From assembly GCA_965204295.1 (NCBI GenBank), contig OZ241973.1, positions 2,914,001 through 2,978,000 of the forward strand: 64,000 nucleotides of DNA, written 5' to 3'. The notes beneath the pieces are model-generated. The model saw only the letters and a program-made list of their open reading frames with translations, did no database searches and had not been told where the DNA came from. The number at the start of each line of letters is the position of its first letter. Position 1 is the first letter of the stretch. A program made the translations under genes and the position numbers. Below are positions 25,566 through 34,980 of the stretch, one piece after another. Source of the DNA: JAWKWH01 sp965204295 (GTDB taxonomy: Bacteria; Pseudomonadota; Alphaproteobacteria; Rhizobiales; Rhizobiaceae).

Positions 25566-26816
25566 ATGAATGACATGACGCCGACCGGGATTGTCGCCAA
25601 TGGCCGTGAATATGCGCGCCCGGACGTGCCCGCCATCGCCATTTGCCTCGACGGGTGCGAGCCGGAATATCTCGACGCCGCCATCGCCGCCGGGCTGATG
25701 CCCGCGCTTGAAAGGATCATGGCGAAAGGGACGGCGCGGCGGGCTTATGGCGTCATTCCCAGTTTCACGAATCCGAACAATCTGTCGATCGCCACCGGGC
25801 GTCCGCCGGCGGTGCACGGAATCTGCGGCAACTATTTTTACGATCCGGAGACGGGCCGGGAAGTGATGATGAACGACCCGAAATTCCTGCGCGCGCCCAC
25901 GGTGTTCGCGGCCTTCGGCGATGCCGGCATGAAGGTCGCGGTGGTGACCGCCAAAGACAAGCTCCGGGCGCTGCTGGGCCACGGATTGGCCTTCGGCGAG
26001 GGCAGGGCGATTTGTTTTTCCTCGGAGAAGTCCGATAGGACGACGATCGCCGAAAACGGCATCGGCGACGCCTGCGCCTGGCTCGGCAGGGGCGTCCCGC
26101 CGGTTTATTCCGCCGAACTCAGCGAATTCGTTTTCGCCGCCGGGGTGAAGCTGTTGAAGGAATGGCGGCCGGATGTGATGTATCTGACGACGACCGATTA
26201 TGTGCAGCACAAATACAAGCCAAGCGACGCCGAAGCCAAAGCCTTCCACGCGATGTTCGACGGATATTTGGCCGAATTCGACGCGGCGGGAGCGGCGATC
26301 GTGATAACCGCCGACCACGGCATGAAGCCGAAACATCTGGCCGACGGCTCGCCTGCGGTGATATACGTTCAGGATCTGCTGGACGACTGGCTCGGCGGGG
26401 ACGCCGCCCGGGTCATCCTGCCGATCACCGATCCGTATGTGGCGCATCACGGTGCGCTCGGTTCGTTCGCGACCGCATATCTGCCGGCAGGCGCCGACCG
26501 GGCCGGCATCATGGACCGCCTCGACGGCCTCGACGGCATCGACGTGGCGATCGGCAGGGAGGAAGCCTGCGAGCGGTTTGAACTGCCCGCCGACCGGATC
26601 GGCGACATCGTGGTGGTTTCGTCGGAAAACCTGACCATCGGCACATCGGCGCACCGGCACGATCTTGCCGCGCTGAAGGAGCCGCTCCGTTCGCATGGCG
26701 GGCTTGGCGAGCAGGAAGTGCCGTTCATCGTCAACCGGCGGCTGGACTTGCCGAACGCGCCCGATTTGCGCAATTTCGACGCATTCTTCTACGCCGCGAC
26801 AGCCGCGGCGCGATAG
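25566..26816 (+). CDS. phnA: phosphonoacetate hydrolase
   Basis: 416 residues, alkaline phosphatase superfamily. Zinc ligands and nucleophile are visible: the first aspartate in ICLDGCEPEY, the nucleophilic threonine in PSFTNPNNLS, then DYVQHKY, TADHGMKPK and AHHGALG with the remaining Asp/His ligands. It cleaves the C-P bond of phosphonoacetate to acetate and phosphate. It is 36 nt after phnW and 14 nt before phnY. No signal peptide, so the enzyme is cytoplasmic. Confidence 0.92.
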   Translation: MNDMTPTGIVANGREYARPDVPAIAICLDGCEPEYLDAAIAAGLMPALERIMAKGTARRAYGVIPSFTNPNNLSIATGRPPAVHGICGNYFYDPETGREVMMNDPKFLRAPTVFAAFGDAGMKVAVVTAKDKLRALLGHGLAFGEGRAICFSSEKSDRTTIAENGIGDACAWLGRGVPPVYSAELSEFVFAAGVKLLKEWRPDVMYLTTTDYVQHKYKPSDAEAKAFHAMFDGYLAEFDAAGAAIVITADHGMKPKHLADGSPAVIYVQDLLDDWLGGDAARVILPITDPYVAHHGALGSFATAYLPAGADRAGIMDRLDGLDGIDVAIGREEACERFELPADRIGDIVVVSSENLTIGTSAHRHDLAALKEPLRSHGGLGEQEVPFIVNRRLDLPNAPDLRNFDAFFYAATAAAR

Positions 26817-26830
26817 ATTGGACCGGACCG

Positions 26831-28291
26831 ATGCCGACGAAAGCGAAAACCGAAATCCGCCGTGAGTCGATGCGCATCGGCGGCAGAAAGGTCGATGCCG
26901 GCGACGCGATCGAGGTGCGTTATCCCTATACCGGCGAGGTGATCGGCACCGTGCCGACGGGCGACGCAGCGCATGCGGCCGAGGCTTTCGAGATCGCCGC
27001 CGGCTACCGGCCGACGCTGACACGCCATCAGCGCCGCGAAATCCTGACCAGGACCGCCGGCCTGATCGTCGAGCGACGCGAGGAAATCGCCGAATGGCTG
27101 ACGCTGGAACTCGGTATCTGCCGCCGGCATGCGCTTTACGAGACGGGCCGGTCCTTTGACGTGTTCACCTTCGCCGGCATGTTGTCGATGCTGGATGACG
27201 GTCAGATATTCTCCTGCGACCTGACGCCGAACGGCAAGGAACGCAAGATCTACACCAAACGCGAGCCCGTGCGCGCCATTTCGGCGATCACGCCGTTCAA
27301 CCATCCGCTCAACATGGTGGCGCACAAGATCGCGCCGGCGATCGCCACCAACAACTGCATGGTCTGCAAACCCGCCGACCTGACGCCGCTGACCGCGCTC
27401 GCGCTGGCCGATATCCTCTATGAAGCAGGGCTGCCGCCGGAAATGTTCCAGGTCGTCACCGGCAGGCCGCAAGATATCGGCGAAGAGATGATCGTCAACG
27501 GGAATATCGATATCATCACGTTCACCGGCGGGGTCGAGGTCGGCAAGATGATTGCCGGAAAGGCGGGATACAAGCGCCGGGCGCTGGAGCTTGGCGGCAA
27601 CGATCCGCTGATCATCCTGAACGATCTGTCCGACGACGATCTGAGGAGGGCGGCGGCGATCGCGGTGGCCGGCGCGACCGGCAATTCCGGTCAGCGCTGC
27701 ACGGCGGTCAAGCGCATTCTAGCGCAGGACGGTATCGCCGACAGGGTCGCGCCAATGATTCTGGAGAACGCGAAAAAGCTGAAATTCGGCGACCCGCGCG
27801 ACCCGGACACGCAGCTCGGCTGCGTGATCCACGAGGAGGCCGCCGCGACGTTTGAGCGGCGTGTCCATGACGCGGCGAAAAAGGGCGCGAACGTGCTCTA
27901 CGATCCGGGCCGGCGAGGCGCGCTGCTGCCGCCGATCGTGGTCGATCATGTGCCGTGCGACAGCGAACTGGTTTATGAGGAGACGTTTGGCCCCGTGGTG
28001 CCGATCGTGCGCGTGCCGGACGATGACGAAGCGGTTATCGATATTTCCAATTCGACCCCGTTCGGCCTTTCCGCCGGCGTGTGCACGAACGATCTGAACC
28101 GCATTACCCGATATGTCGACGGGCTGGATGTCGGCACCGTCAACATCTGGGAACAACCCGGATACCGCATAGAAATGTCGCCCTTCGGCGGCATCAAGGA
28201 CTCCGGCAACGGCGTGAAGGAAGGCGTGCTGGAAGCGATGAAGTTCTTCACCAACGTGAAGACGTATTCGCTGCCCTGGCCGGTCCGCTGA
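26831..28291 (+). CDS. phnY: phosphonoacetaldehyde dehydrogenase
   Basis: 486 residues, NAD-dependent aldehyde dehydrogenase superfamily. Catalytic residues are in place: N157 in TPFNHPL, E253 in ALELGGNDP, and the nucleophile C290 in GNSGQRC. It oxidises phosphonoacetaldehyde (from PhnW) to phosphonoacetate (for PhnA). Name follows from sequence class plus position inside the phnW-phnA-phnY-pbfA operon. Spacing to pbfA is only 5 nt. Confidence 0.92.
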   Translation: MPTKAKTEIRRESMRIGGRKVDAGDAIEVRYPYTGEVIGTVPTGDAAHAAEAFEIAAGYRPTLTRHQRREILTRTAGLIVERREEIAEWLTLELGICRRHALYETGRSFDVFTFAGMLSMLDDGQIFSCDLTPNGKERKIYTKREPVRAISAITPFNHPLNMVAHKIAPAIATNNCMVCKPADLTPLTALALADILYEAGLPPEMFQVVTGRPQDIGEEMIVNGNIDIITFTGGVEVGKMIAGKAGYKRRALELGGNDPLIILNDLSDDDLRRAAAIAVAGATGNSGQRCTAVKRILAQDGIADRVAPMILENAKKLKFGDPRDPDTQLGCVIHEEAAATFERRVHDAAKKGANVLYDPGRRGALLPPIVVDHVPCDSELVYEETFGPVVPIVRVPDDDEAVIDISNSTPFGLSAGVCTNDLNRITRYVDGLDVGTVNIWEQPGYRIEMSPFGGIKDSGNGVKEGVLEAMKFFTNVKTYSLPWPVR

Positions 28292-28296
28292 CCCGG

Positions 28297-29664
28297 ATGC
28301 TCACCCGCAAGACAGCCCATGCCGAGGGCGAGGCCAACACCTCGGACGAACGGAAGGCGTGGACCGCGCGGCAGCGGCGGCCCGCGACCGAGGAACTGAT
28401 CGCGCGGGACGCGGATGCCTTTCTGCATCAGAACCTGTCGACGCCGGTCATGAGCGCGGCGGCGAAGGCCGAAGGCATCTGGATCGAGGATCCGGACGGC
28501 AACCGGTTTATGGATTTCCACGGCAATTCCGTTCATCACATCGGCTATGGCCATCCGCGTCTGATCGAGGCGATCAAGCGGCAGCTCGACGAATTGAGCT
28601 TCTCGCCGCGGCGTTTCGCCAACGACGTGTCCGTCGAACTGGCCGAGAAGCTGGCGTCGGTCGCGCCCGGCGGCCTGTCGAAAACGCTGTTCACCACCGG
28701 TGGATCGGACGCCAACGAGGTGGCGCTGAAAATCGCCCGCGCGGTGACCGGACGGTTCAAGACGGTTTCGTTCTGGGATGCGTTCCACGGCGCGGGATTC
28801 GGCGCGGCGTCGGTCGGCGGCGAAGCCACATTCCGGTCCCGCATCGCCGGGCCGCTGATGGCGGGAACCGAACATGTGGCTCCGTTCGCCTGCTATCGCT
28901 GCCCCTACGGTCATTCGGGACCGGATGTCTGTGAACTCGCCTGCGCCGGCATGATCAAATACGTTCTCGAACGTGAAGGCGATGTCGCGGCGGTCATCGC
29001 CGAGCCGATGCGCGCGGTTCCGTATGCGCCGCCGCAAGGGTTCTGGAAGGCGGTGCGCGGGGCGTGCGACGAAGCCGGCACATTGCTGATATTCGATGAA
29101 ATACCGACCGGGCTCGGCAAGACCGGAAAGTTTTTCGCCTTCGAGCATGACGACGTGGTTCCCGATATCGTCACGCTCGGCAAGGCGCTGGGCGGCGGCG
29201 TCCTGCCGATCGCCGCCGCCGTGGCGCACCCCGATCTCGACGTCTGCGGCGACTTCGCCATCGGTCACTACACGCATGAAAAGAATCCCGTAACCGCGCG
29301 CGCGGCGCTGACCACGATCGAAATCATCAAGGAGGAAGGGCTGGTCGAGCGCGCCGCCGAACTCGGCCGGCACGCGATGGAGCGGCTTGGCGATTTCGCC
29401 GCGACGTGCGCGGCGGTCGGCGACATTCGGGGCAGGGGACTGATGTTCGGCGTGGAGATCGTCGCCGATCGCGAGACCAAATCTCCGGACGATGAACTGG
29501 CCGAGAAGATATTTTATCGCTGCCTCGACGCCGGCCTGAGCTTCAAGATATCGCAGGGTTGCGTACTGACATTGTCTCCGCCGCTGACGATCGCGCCCGA
29601 AGACCTCGACCGCGCCCTGGGGATTGTCGAAACGGCAATCGTCGAATGCGCCGGCGGCCCTTGA
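28297..29664 (+). CDS. pbfA: PbfA-like (R)-1-hydroxy-2-aminoethylphosphonate ammonia-lyase
   Basis: 455 residues, class III aminotransferase fold. PLP residues: D267 in LLIFDEIPTGLGKT and the lysine K296 in TLGKALGGG. An unusual cysteine cluster, CYRCPYG (199-205) and VCELAC (211-216), is a family feature. PbfA enzymes, described from marine bacteria, eliminate ammonia from (R)-1-hydroxy-2-aminoethylphosphonate to yield phosphonoacetaldehyde, feeding PhnY and PhnA. Its placement 5 nt after phnY supports this over a general aminotransferase. The operon could thus use both 2-aminoethylphosphonate and its hydroxylated form. The start ATG at 28297 was chosen because the longer frame overlaps phnY. 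Confidence 0.85.
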   Translation: MLTRKTAHAEGEANTSDERKAWTARQRRPATEELIARDADAFLHQNLSTPVMSAAAKAEGIWIEDPDGNRFMDFHGNSVHHIGYGHPRLIEAIKRQLDELSFSPRRFANDVSVELAEKLASVAPGGLSKTLFTTGGSDANEVALKIARAVTGRFKTVSFWDAFHGAGFGAASVGGEATFRSRIAGPLMAGTEHVAPFACYRCPYGHSGPDVCELACAGMIKYVLEREGDVAAVIAEPMRAVPYAPPQGFWKAVRGACDEAGTLLIFDEIPTGLGKTGKFFAFEHDDVVPDIVTLGKALGGGVLPIAAAVAHPDLDVCGDFAIGHYTHEKNPVTARAALTTIEIIKEEGLVERAAELGRHAMERLGDFAATCAAVGDIRGRGLMFGVEIVADRETKSPDDELAEKIFYRCLDAGLSFKISQGCVLTLSPPLTIAPEDLDRALGIVETAIVECAGGP

Positions 29665-30370
29665 AAATTGTTCGCACCGACCGCGAACCGAACATGCCCT
29701 TCATCGACGCGAAACTCCGGGAGGCCGGTCACGATCTCGTCCTGCCGCCGCAAGATGCGTCTGAAGACGATCCGCTCGGCGCGGCGCGCGCCGCCGGCCT
29801 CGTCCTGACGTGCCACAGGCCGATTACCGCGCGCGCCATCGGCGCGGCCCGGCGGTTTAAGGGTATCGTCAAATTCGGCGTCGGCATCGCCGCGATCGAC
29901 CGTGGCGTTCCGGTGGTCAACGTGCCGGAATATGCCGGGGAAAACGTCGCCGAAGGCGCGTTCGCGCTGATGATCGCGCCGGCGAAAAAATTGCAACCGC
30001 TTGGCCGCGCCATGCGTGAAGACGGCCGGGTTCGGCCGGAACCGCGATGGCTGGGCGGCGATATCGCCGGCAGGACGGTCGGGCTTGTCGGCTTCGGCAG
30101 GATCGCAAGAAACATGGCGCGGATGTGCGGCGCCGGTTTTCGGGTGAGGGCGCCGGCCTACGATCCGGGCAACCCGGCCAGGAGCCGCCGGCGCGCGAGG
30201 GGCATCCGCTCAGCGCGCTTTTCGAGCGCTCGGATGTGATATTGTCGCCGCATCTGACGTTCTACACCGGGGAGGCGATGGAGCGCCTCGAACGGGAGAC
30301 GCCGGAACGCTGCCTCGAAATACCGGAGCGCGGGCCGGCGCCGGTGAAATCCGACGATCCACGGCTTCGG
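29661..30370 (+). pseudogene. broken D-2-hydroxyacid dehydrogenase
   Basis: A TTG at 29661 overlapping the pbfA stop begins a D-isomer-specific 2-hydroxyacid dehydrogenase. The N-terminal domain and NAD-binding loop VGLVGFGRIARNMA (about 30080) are intact. At about 30185 the text jumps from YDPGNPA directly to the C-terminal segment HPLSALFERSDVILSPHLTFYTGEAMERL in another frame, so about 100 residues including most of the dinucleotide domain and catalytic arginine/glutamate are deleted and the frame is shifted. Its last recognisable motif is KSDDPRLR. It was evidently the last gene of the phosphonate operon. The remaining 110 bases to 30480 contain no gene I can support. Confidence 0.8.
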
Positions 30371-30479
30371 GGGCCAGTCCCGCAGCGTGATCTTCGGCTT
30401 CTGAGGGGCGTCTTTCGTTCAAGGCGATTCTTGCGCCGGGAGCGGGCTTGCGGGGGTCCGCCCGGCGGCGGCCGTCCTC

Positions 30480-31685
30480 TTATCGATCCGTTCGCGGCGC
30501 GACGAGACCGCCGTCGTCAAGCGTATCGCTTGGATGCAATACAACCCGGTCGCCGCGCGACAGGCCGGCCGTCACCTCCGCCGACTCGTCGTTGAGGTGG
30601 CCGATCTCGACAGGGACGAGTTCGGCGCGATCGTCAACGATCCGAAACACCGCCCAGTTCCCGCTGGTCCGGAACAGGGCGGCGATGGGCGCCTGAAGCG
30701 CCTTTTCGGACCGCCAGATCGCCAGCCGGGCGAACACGCGGTATCCATGACCGAGAAGCGGCTCCGGCCTGTCGAGGTCGAGCACGGCGTTGACGCGCTG
30801 CTCTTCAATGCCGAGCGCCGACACCTTGGTGAAGGCCGATGGGTCGACCCGGCGCACGGTCGCATCCAGATTCTCCTCTCCGCCCCAGTCGGTGATGGTG
30901 GCCTTCAGGCCCGGTCTGATCCGCACGGCGTCTTCCGACAGCAGATCGACGGCGATCTCCAGATCCCGCGGGTCGCCGACTTCCGCGAGCGGCGTTCCCG
31001 CCGCGACGGCCTGCTCGCTCTTGACCCTGACCGACAGCACGATGCCGTCGATCGGGGCGGTCACCTCCACGCAGCACTCCCGGCCTTTAATGTCGAGTAT
31101 CTCATCGCCCGGCCGCATGAGGCGCGCTTTCGCGCTGTTGAGTTCGGCCTGGCGCTGACGGATGCGCGCTTCCGTGCTCTTGACCTGTGCTTCCTGCAAG
31201 GCGACCTCGGTCGTCGCCCTTTGCAAATCGCGCTCCGAAACGATGTTCGAGCCAAACAGGCGCACCGCGCGCTCAAGATCGGCTTCAGCCGGTTCAAGCG
31301 CCGACAGGGCGCGTTGGTGTTCGAGTTCGGCCTGGGCGACGCCCGAACGGGCGGCTTCGATCGCCGCGAGCAGTTCCGCTTCGGTCCGCCGATCGATCAG
31401 CGGCGGGTCCATCGGATGAATCGAGGCGACCACCGTCCTGTTGGCCTCGACCGGATCGCCTTCCTCAAGCGACGTGCGATCCAGATGACCGGATATCGGC
31501 GCGGAGACCGTATAGACGTTTCGAACCCGCGTGACGCCCTCCTGATCGATCGTCACGATCATCGGACCCTCGATAACCGGGGCCGCGTCGACGGAAACCG
31601 GTTGCTCGCGCAGCGCAACATAAAGACCTGCGCCCACAATGGCAGCGAGAGCGGCGAGGCCTATCCGTCCGGTCATGTTCTTCAT
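30480..31685 (-). CDS. HlyD/MacA-like periplasmic adaptor of an ABC efflux system
   Basis: 401 residues from the ATG at 31685, which has GGGAG eight bases upstream; a GTG three codons earlier (31694) is the alternative. One N-terminal membrane anchor (IGLAALAAIVGAGLYVAL) is followed by a barrel-sandwich/lipoyl half, a long helical hairpin (about residues 100-190, alternating A/E/R-rich coiled coil) and the second lipoyl half, then beta-barrel domains. Such adaptors link inner-membrane transporters to the outer membrane. The ABC permease and ATPase upstream in the same operon are its partners. Substrate unknown. Confidence 0.85.
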   Translation of the reverse strand: MKNMTGRIGLAALAAIVGAGLYVALREQPVSVDAAPVIEGPMIVTIDQEGVTRVRNVYTVSAPISGHLDRTSLEEGDPVEANRTVVASIHPMDPPLIDRRTEAELLAAIEAARSGVAQAELEHQRALSALEPAEADLERAVRLFGSNIVSERDLQRATTEVALQEAQVKSTEARIRQRQAELNSAKARLMRPGDEILDIKGRECCVEVTAPIDGIVLSVRVKSEQAVAAGTPLAEVGDPRDLEIAVDLLSEDAVRIRPGLKATITDWGGEENLDATVRRVDPSAFTKVSALGIEEQRVNAVLDLDRPEPLLGHGYRVFARLAIWRSEKALQAPIAALFRTSGNWAVFRIVDDRAELVPVEIGHLNDESAEVTAGLSRGDRVVLHPSDTLDDGGLVAPRTDR

Positions 31686-31690
31686 GGAAA

Positions 31691-34054
31691 TCACTCCCGT
31701 GTTTTAAGCACGCTCACCAGGTCGAATTTGTCGATGCGCCGGCGTGCGATCAGAGCCGAAACGATGCCGGCCATGACGACCACGAGGCTGGCGCGGGCGA
31801 AAGTCGCCGGTTCGAAGACAAGAGGCATGCGGAACAGATCGCTTTCGAATCCGCGAATGACGGACCACGCAAATCCATAGCCCAGCAACCACCCGAGCGG
31901 TTGAGCCAGGGCGATGATGACGCCGAGTTCGGTCAGCAAAACGGACGAAACCTCGCCGCGCGTGAAACCGAGCACCCGCAAGCTCGCCAGTTCTCTGGCC
32001 CGCTCGGCAAGCTGGATGCGGGCGGAATTGTACACCACGCCGAATGTGATGATCACCGCGAGAACCACGTAGATGGTCAACATGATCCCCACATTCTGCT
32101 CGATGATCTCCCTGAATCTGATTTTTGCCGCGCTCAGCAAGGTGAAAGAGGCAATCGCCGGCGTCTGCTTGATCGTCGAATAGATGTCATCCACGCGGTT
32201 GGCGTCGATCTTGACCCGCGCGCCGGACATTCGGTTTCCATCGCCGATCAGGCGGTTCAACGCCGTCAGTTCCATATAGGCGCCGAGGCCGATCAGGCTC
32301 TGCACGATCGCGGTGACCGGCGCCTCGACGATCCTCCCGCCATGCTGCAACAGTTCGATTCGAACCGTGTCGCCGGGCTTGAGGCCGAGCTTGCCCGCCA
32401 CTCTTTCGGGAACAAGCAATCCGGCGCCCGGCGGCTTGACCGGCGTTCCGCGATCCGTGAGGACACGGGCGAGGTCGCCGGTCTCGGGCAGCGCGGAAAT
32501 CGCCAGTTCAAGCTTTCTGTGGCCGCGGATCATGCGAACCGACGTCGTACGAAACGGTTCGGCGCGCAAAACGCCCGGAAGCGATCGGACAGCCGCTACC
32601 GCGGCGGCGGCCTGCTCGTTTGACAGGGACAGCGTCGCATCCTGCCGCTCGGCCTGGTAGAAGGCGATGTCCATCATCTCCTCCATCGAATCGAACATCA
32701 ACAGGGCGGTGCATAGAATCGCGATGGAAAACGAGGTTCCCAGCGACGTGGTCAATGTGCGTACCGGCCGCCGTACAAGATGGCGCAACGCCATGACGGT
32801 GGTTTGCGAGAACAGGTGAACCGCTCCACCCGATTTTCCGAGCAGGCTGCGGTATCGCAACGGCGCGGCCGGCCGCATCGCGACGGCCGGAGGCAGTGCG
32901 GCGACGGACCATATCGCGTGCGCGGCGCCGGCCAGAGCCGCGGTGGCGGTGACGCCGCCCGCAATCGCGTAAAGATTCGGGCTTTCGCGAAAAATGAGGT
33001 ATGGAAAGGAAAAGAACTCGCCATAAATCCCGGTCATCCCCCGCCCGAGCCATGCTCCGGCAACCGAACCGATCGCCAGGCCGATCGCCGCGATCACGAT
33101 CACGAGCTTCGCATAGTGCGCGGCGATTTCCATCGTGCCGTATCCGATCGCCTTCAGCAGTCCGATTTGCTCCCTTTCGAGCGAAATCAGGCGCGACAGG
33201 ATCATGTTGACCAGAAATGCGGAGACAAACAGGAATATCGGCGGGATCACCAGCGCCATCGACCGCAACTGGAGCAGTTCATTGTCGAGGAAGGCGTCGC
33301 TGATCTGATCGTCGCGTTGGATCGCGCCAAGGCCTCCATATGGTTCGAGCAGATCGTCAATTTTATCGACGATTGCATCGATACCGGCGGTGGGATCGAT
33401 CGTGGCGACCAGCGAATTGAAGCCTCCATCCATATCGAACGGACCTTCAAGGGCGGACCGGCGCATGAAAATCACCCCGAACCGCCGGTCGTCCGGAACG
33501 ATGTGGCCGGGGCCAAGCGCGTAGATGAACTCCGGCGAAAGCACGACGCCGGTAATTTTCAGTTGCCGGCGTTTTCCGTTGATCAGCGCATGGAAGGCAT
33601 CGCCGGGGCCGAGTTTGTGGCCCCCGGCAAACTTCTCCACGATCGCCACTTCATCCGATCTGCCGTAAAAGGGCAATCTGCCTTTCCGTATATACGGATT
33701 GTTGATTGCCGGCGCGCGAAGATCGGGGATCGACACGATGATCGCCGCCACCGGTTCCTTCATGCCCTCGATGTCGAGCACCGCCGGTTTGGAAATCCTG
33801 TATTCCGCGGCCTTGACGCCGGGTATCTCTTCGATCCGGTTCGCGAGCTTCAGCGGTGCGCGGATGGCGGTCGCGAACAGGTCGGCGAAATTCTGCCGCG
33901 CATAGAATGTTTCCCGGGTCTCCTCCAGCGACCTGTAGGCGCCGATGGCCAGAACGATCGTCGCCACGCCGCAGGCCATGACCAGTGCGACCGCGATGAT
34001 CTGCGTCCACAGACGGCCCAGATCGCGAACGACTTTCCGGTCGAGAACACGCAT
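31691..34054 (-). CDS. ABC transporter permease, FtsX/MacB type with duplicated domain
   Basis: 787 residues. A membrane helix near the N-terminus (IIAVALVMACGVATIVLAIGAY) precedes a long periplasmic domain (about residues 45-260), a cluster of three helices, a linker, a further helix near residue 440, a second periplasmic domain and a final cluster of three helices ending in LIARRRIDKFDLVSVLKTRE. This double FtsX layout is typical of LolC/MacB-like mechanotransmission exporters acting on periplasmic substrates. It overlaps no gene but is spaced 3 nt from the ATPase and about 5 nt from the adaptor. Function probably efflux or envelope lipid/lipoprotein handling. Confidence 0.85.
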   Translation of the reverse strand: MRVLDRKVVRDLGRLWTQIIAVALVMACGVATIVLAIGAYRSLEETRETFYARQNFADLFATAIRAPLKLANRIEEIPGVKAAEYRISKPAVLDIEGMKEPVAAIIVSIPDLRAPAINNPYIRKGRLPFYGRSDEVAIVEKFAGGHKLGPGDAFHALINGKRRQLKITGVVLSPEFIYALGPGHIVPDDRRFGVIFMRRSALEGPFDMDGGFNSLVATIDPTAGIDAIVDKIDDLLEPYGGLGAIQRDDQISDAFLDNELLQLRSMALVIPPIFLFVSAFLVNMILSRLISLEREQIGLLKAIGYGTMEIAAHYAKLVIVIAAIGLAIGSVAGAWLGRGMTGIYGEFFSFPYLIFRESPNLYAIAGGVTATAALAGAAHAIWSVAALPPAVAMRPAAPLRYRSLLGKSGGAVHLFSQTTVMALRHLVRRPVRTLTTSLGTSFSIAILCTALLMFDSMEEMMDIAFYQAERQDATLSLSNEQAAAAVAAVRSLPGVLRAEPFRTTSVRMIRGHRKLELAISALPETGDLARVLTDRGTPVKPPGAGLLVPERVAGKLGLKPGDTVRIELLQHGGRIVEAPVTAIVQSLIGLGAYMELTALNRLIGDGNRMSGARVKIDANRVDDIYSTIKQTPAIASFTLLSAAKIRFREIIEQNVGIMLTIYVVLAVIITFGVVYNSARIQLAERARELASLRVLGFTRGEVSSVLLTELGVIIALAQPLGWLLGYGFAWSVIRGFESDLFRMPLVFEPATFARASLVVVMAGIVSALIARRRIDKFDLVSVLKTRE

Positions 34055-34057
34055 GCT

Positions 34058-34789
34058 TCACCAACTCAGTTCGGATGGAGAAATGCGGGTTTCATTGACC
34101 GTTTCCTCGCTGATCCGGCCATCGAGGAACGAGAATACGCGGTGCGCCATCTGACGGATGCCGGCATTATGCGTGATGATGGCCGTGGTCGTGCCCAGTT
34201 CCGCATTCACCCGGGCGAGCGCCTCCAGCACGATGATTCCGGTCTTTGAATCGAGCGCGCCGGTCGGCTCGTCGCAGAGCAGAACCTCGGGGCGTTTCAC
34301 GATGGCGCGGGCGATGGCGACGCGCTGTTGTTCTCCGCCGGAAAGCTGGGCCGGGAAATGGCTCATCCGGTCCTCCAGATCGACCATCGCAAGCGCCTCT
34401 TCCGGTTTCATGGGATCTCTGGCGATCTCGGTAACGAGCGCGACGTTTTCCCGGGCCGTCAGGCTTGGCACCAGATTGTAAAACTGGAAGACAAACCCGA
34501 CATGATCGCGCCGATAGCGCGTCAACCGGCGTTCGCTGTAGGCGGAAAGATCCTCGCCCCGGAAAAAGACCTTCCCGCCGGTCGGCGTGTCGAGACCGCC
34601 CATGATGTTGAGCAGCGTCGATTTGCCCGAACCGGAAGGGCCGAGCATGACGGCGAGTTCGCCGGGATAGAGGTCCAGATCGACGCCGCGCAGAGCCCAG
34701 ACGTCAACGGTTCCGGTGTGGTAGATCTTGGTCACGCCGTGAGTCGAAAATACCGGATCGGCGCTGGCGGCTTGCTGTGTCGGCATCAT
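34058..34789 (-). CDS. ABC transporter ATPase, LolD/MacB class
   Basis: 243 residues from the ATG at 34789, preceded by AGGAGAACGCC; an in-frame ATG 16 codons upstream is less likely. Walker A GPSGSGKST, Q-loop VFQFYNLVPSLTA, signature LSGGEQQR and Walker B LLCDEPTGALD are in the order and wording typical of the LolD/MacB/FtsE class. It energises the 787-residue FtsX-type permease encoded 3 nt downstream. It is divergent from the tungsten oxidoreductase operon, with a 191-nt gap that holds the latter's promoter. Confidence 0.9.
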   Translation of the reverse strand: MMPTQQAASADPVFSTHGVTKIYHTGTVDVWALRGVDLDLYPGELAVMLGPSGSGKSTLLNIMGGLDTPTGGKVFFRGEDLSAYSERRLTRYRRDHVGFVFQFYNLVPSLTARENVALVTEIARDPMKPEEALAMVDLEDRMSHFPAQLSGGEQQRVAIARAIVKRPEVLLCDEPTGALDSKTGIIVLEALARVNAELGTTTAIITHNAGIRQMAHRVFSFLDGRISEETVNETRISPSELSW

Positions 34790-34882
34790 GGCGTTCTCCT
34801 CGCAGATTGCGAGCGCCGCGGCCTTGATCGTTGTCAAACAATCGTTTCAAATATCGCGCGATCGGGTTTTGCCGCGGCGCGC

Positions 34883-34916
34883 TTGCCGGCGTCAGGCAAA
34901 TTTGTTAGTATACGAA
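34883..34916 (+). promoter_or_regulatory. promoter and MarR-type operator of the nicotinate-like operon
   Basis: -35 TTGCCG (34883-34888), 17-base spacer, -10 TAGTAT (34906-34911). The near-palindrome TTAGTATACGAA (34905-34916) overlaps the -10. Its reverse complement contains CGTATACTAACA, matching the sites TTGTATGCTAACA at 45700-45712 and GTGTATTCTAAAA at 43961-43973. A repressor bound here would block the polymerase. Confidence 0.55.
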
Positions 34917-34980
34917 TGAATTTGGATGTTTGGGATTTGACCGGAGAACGGTCCCGCGCCAAACGAGGGAGAAAAGCCGG

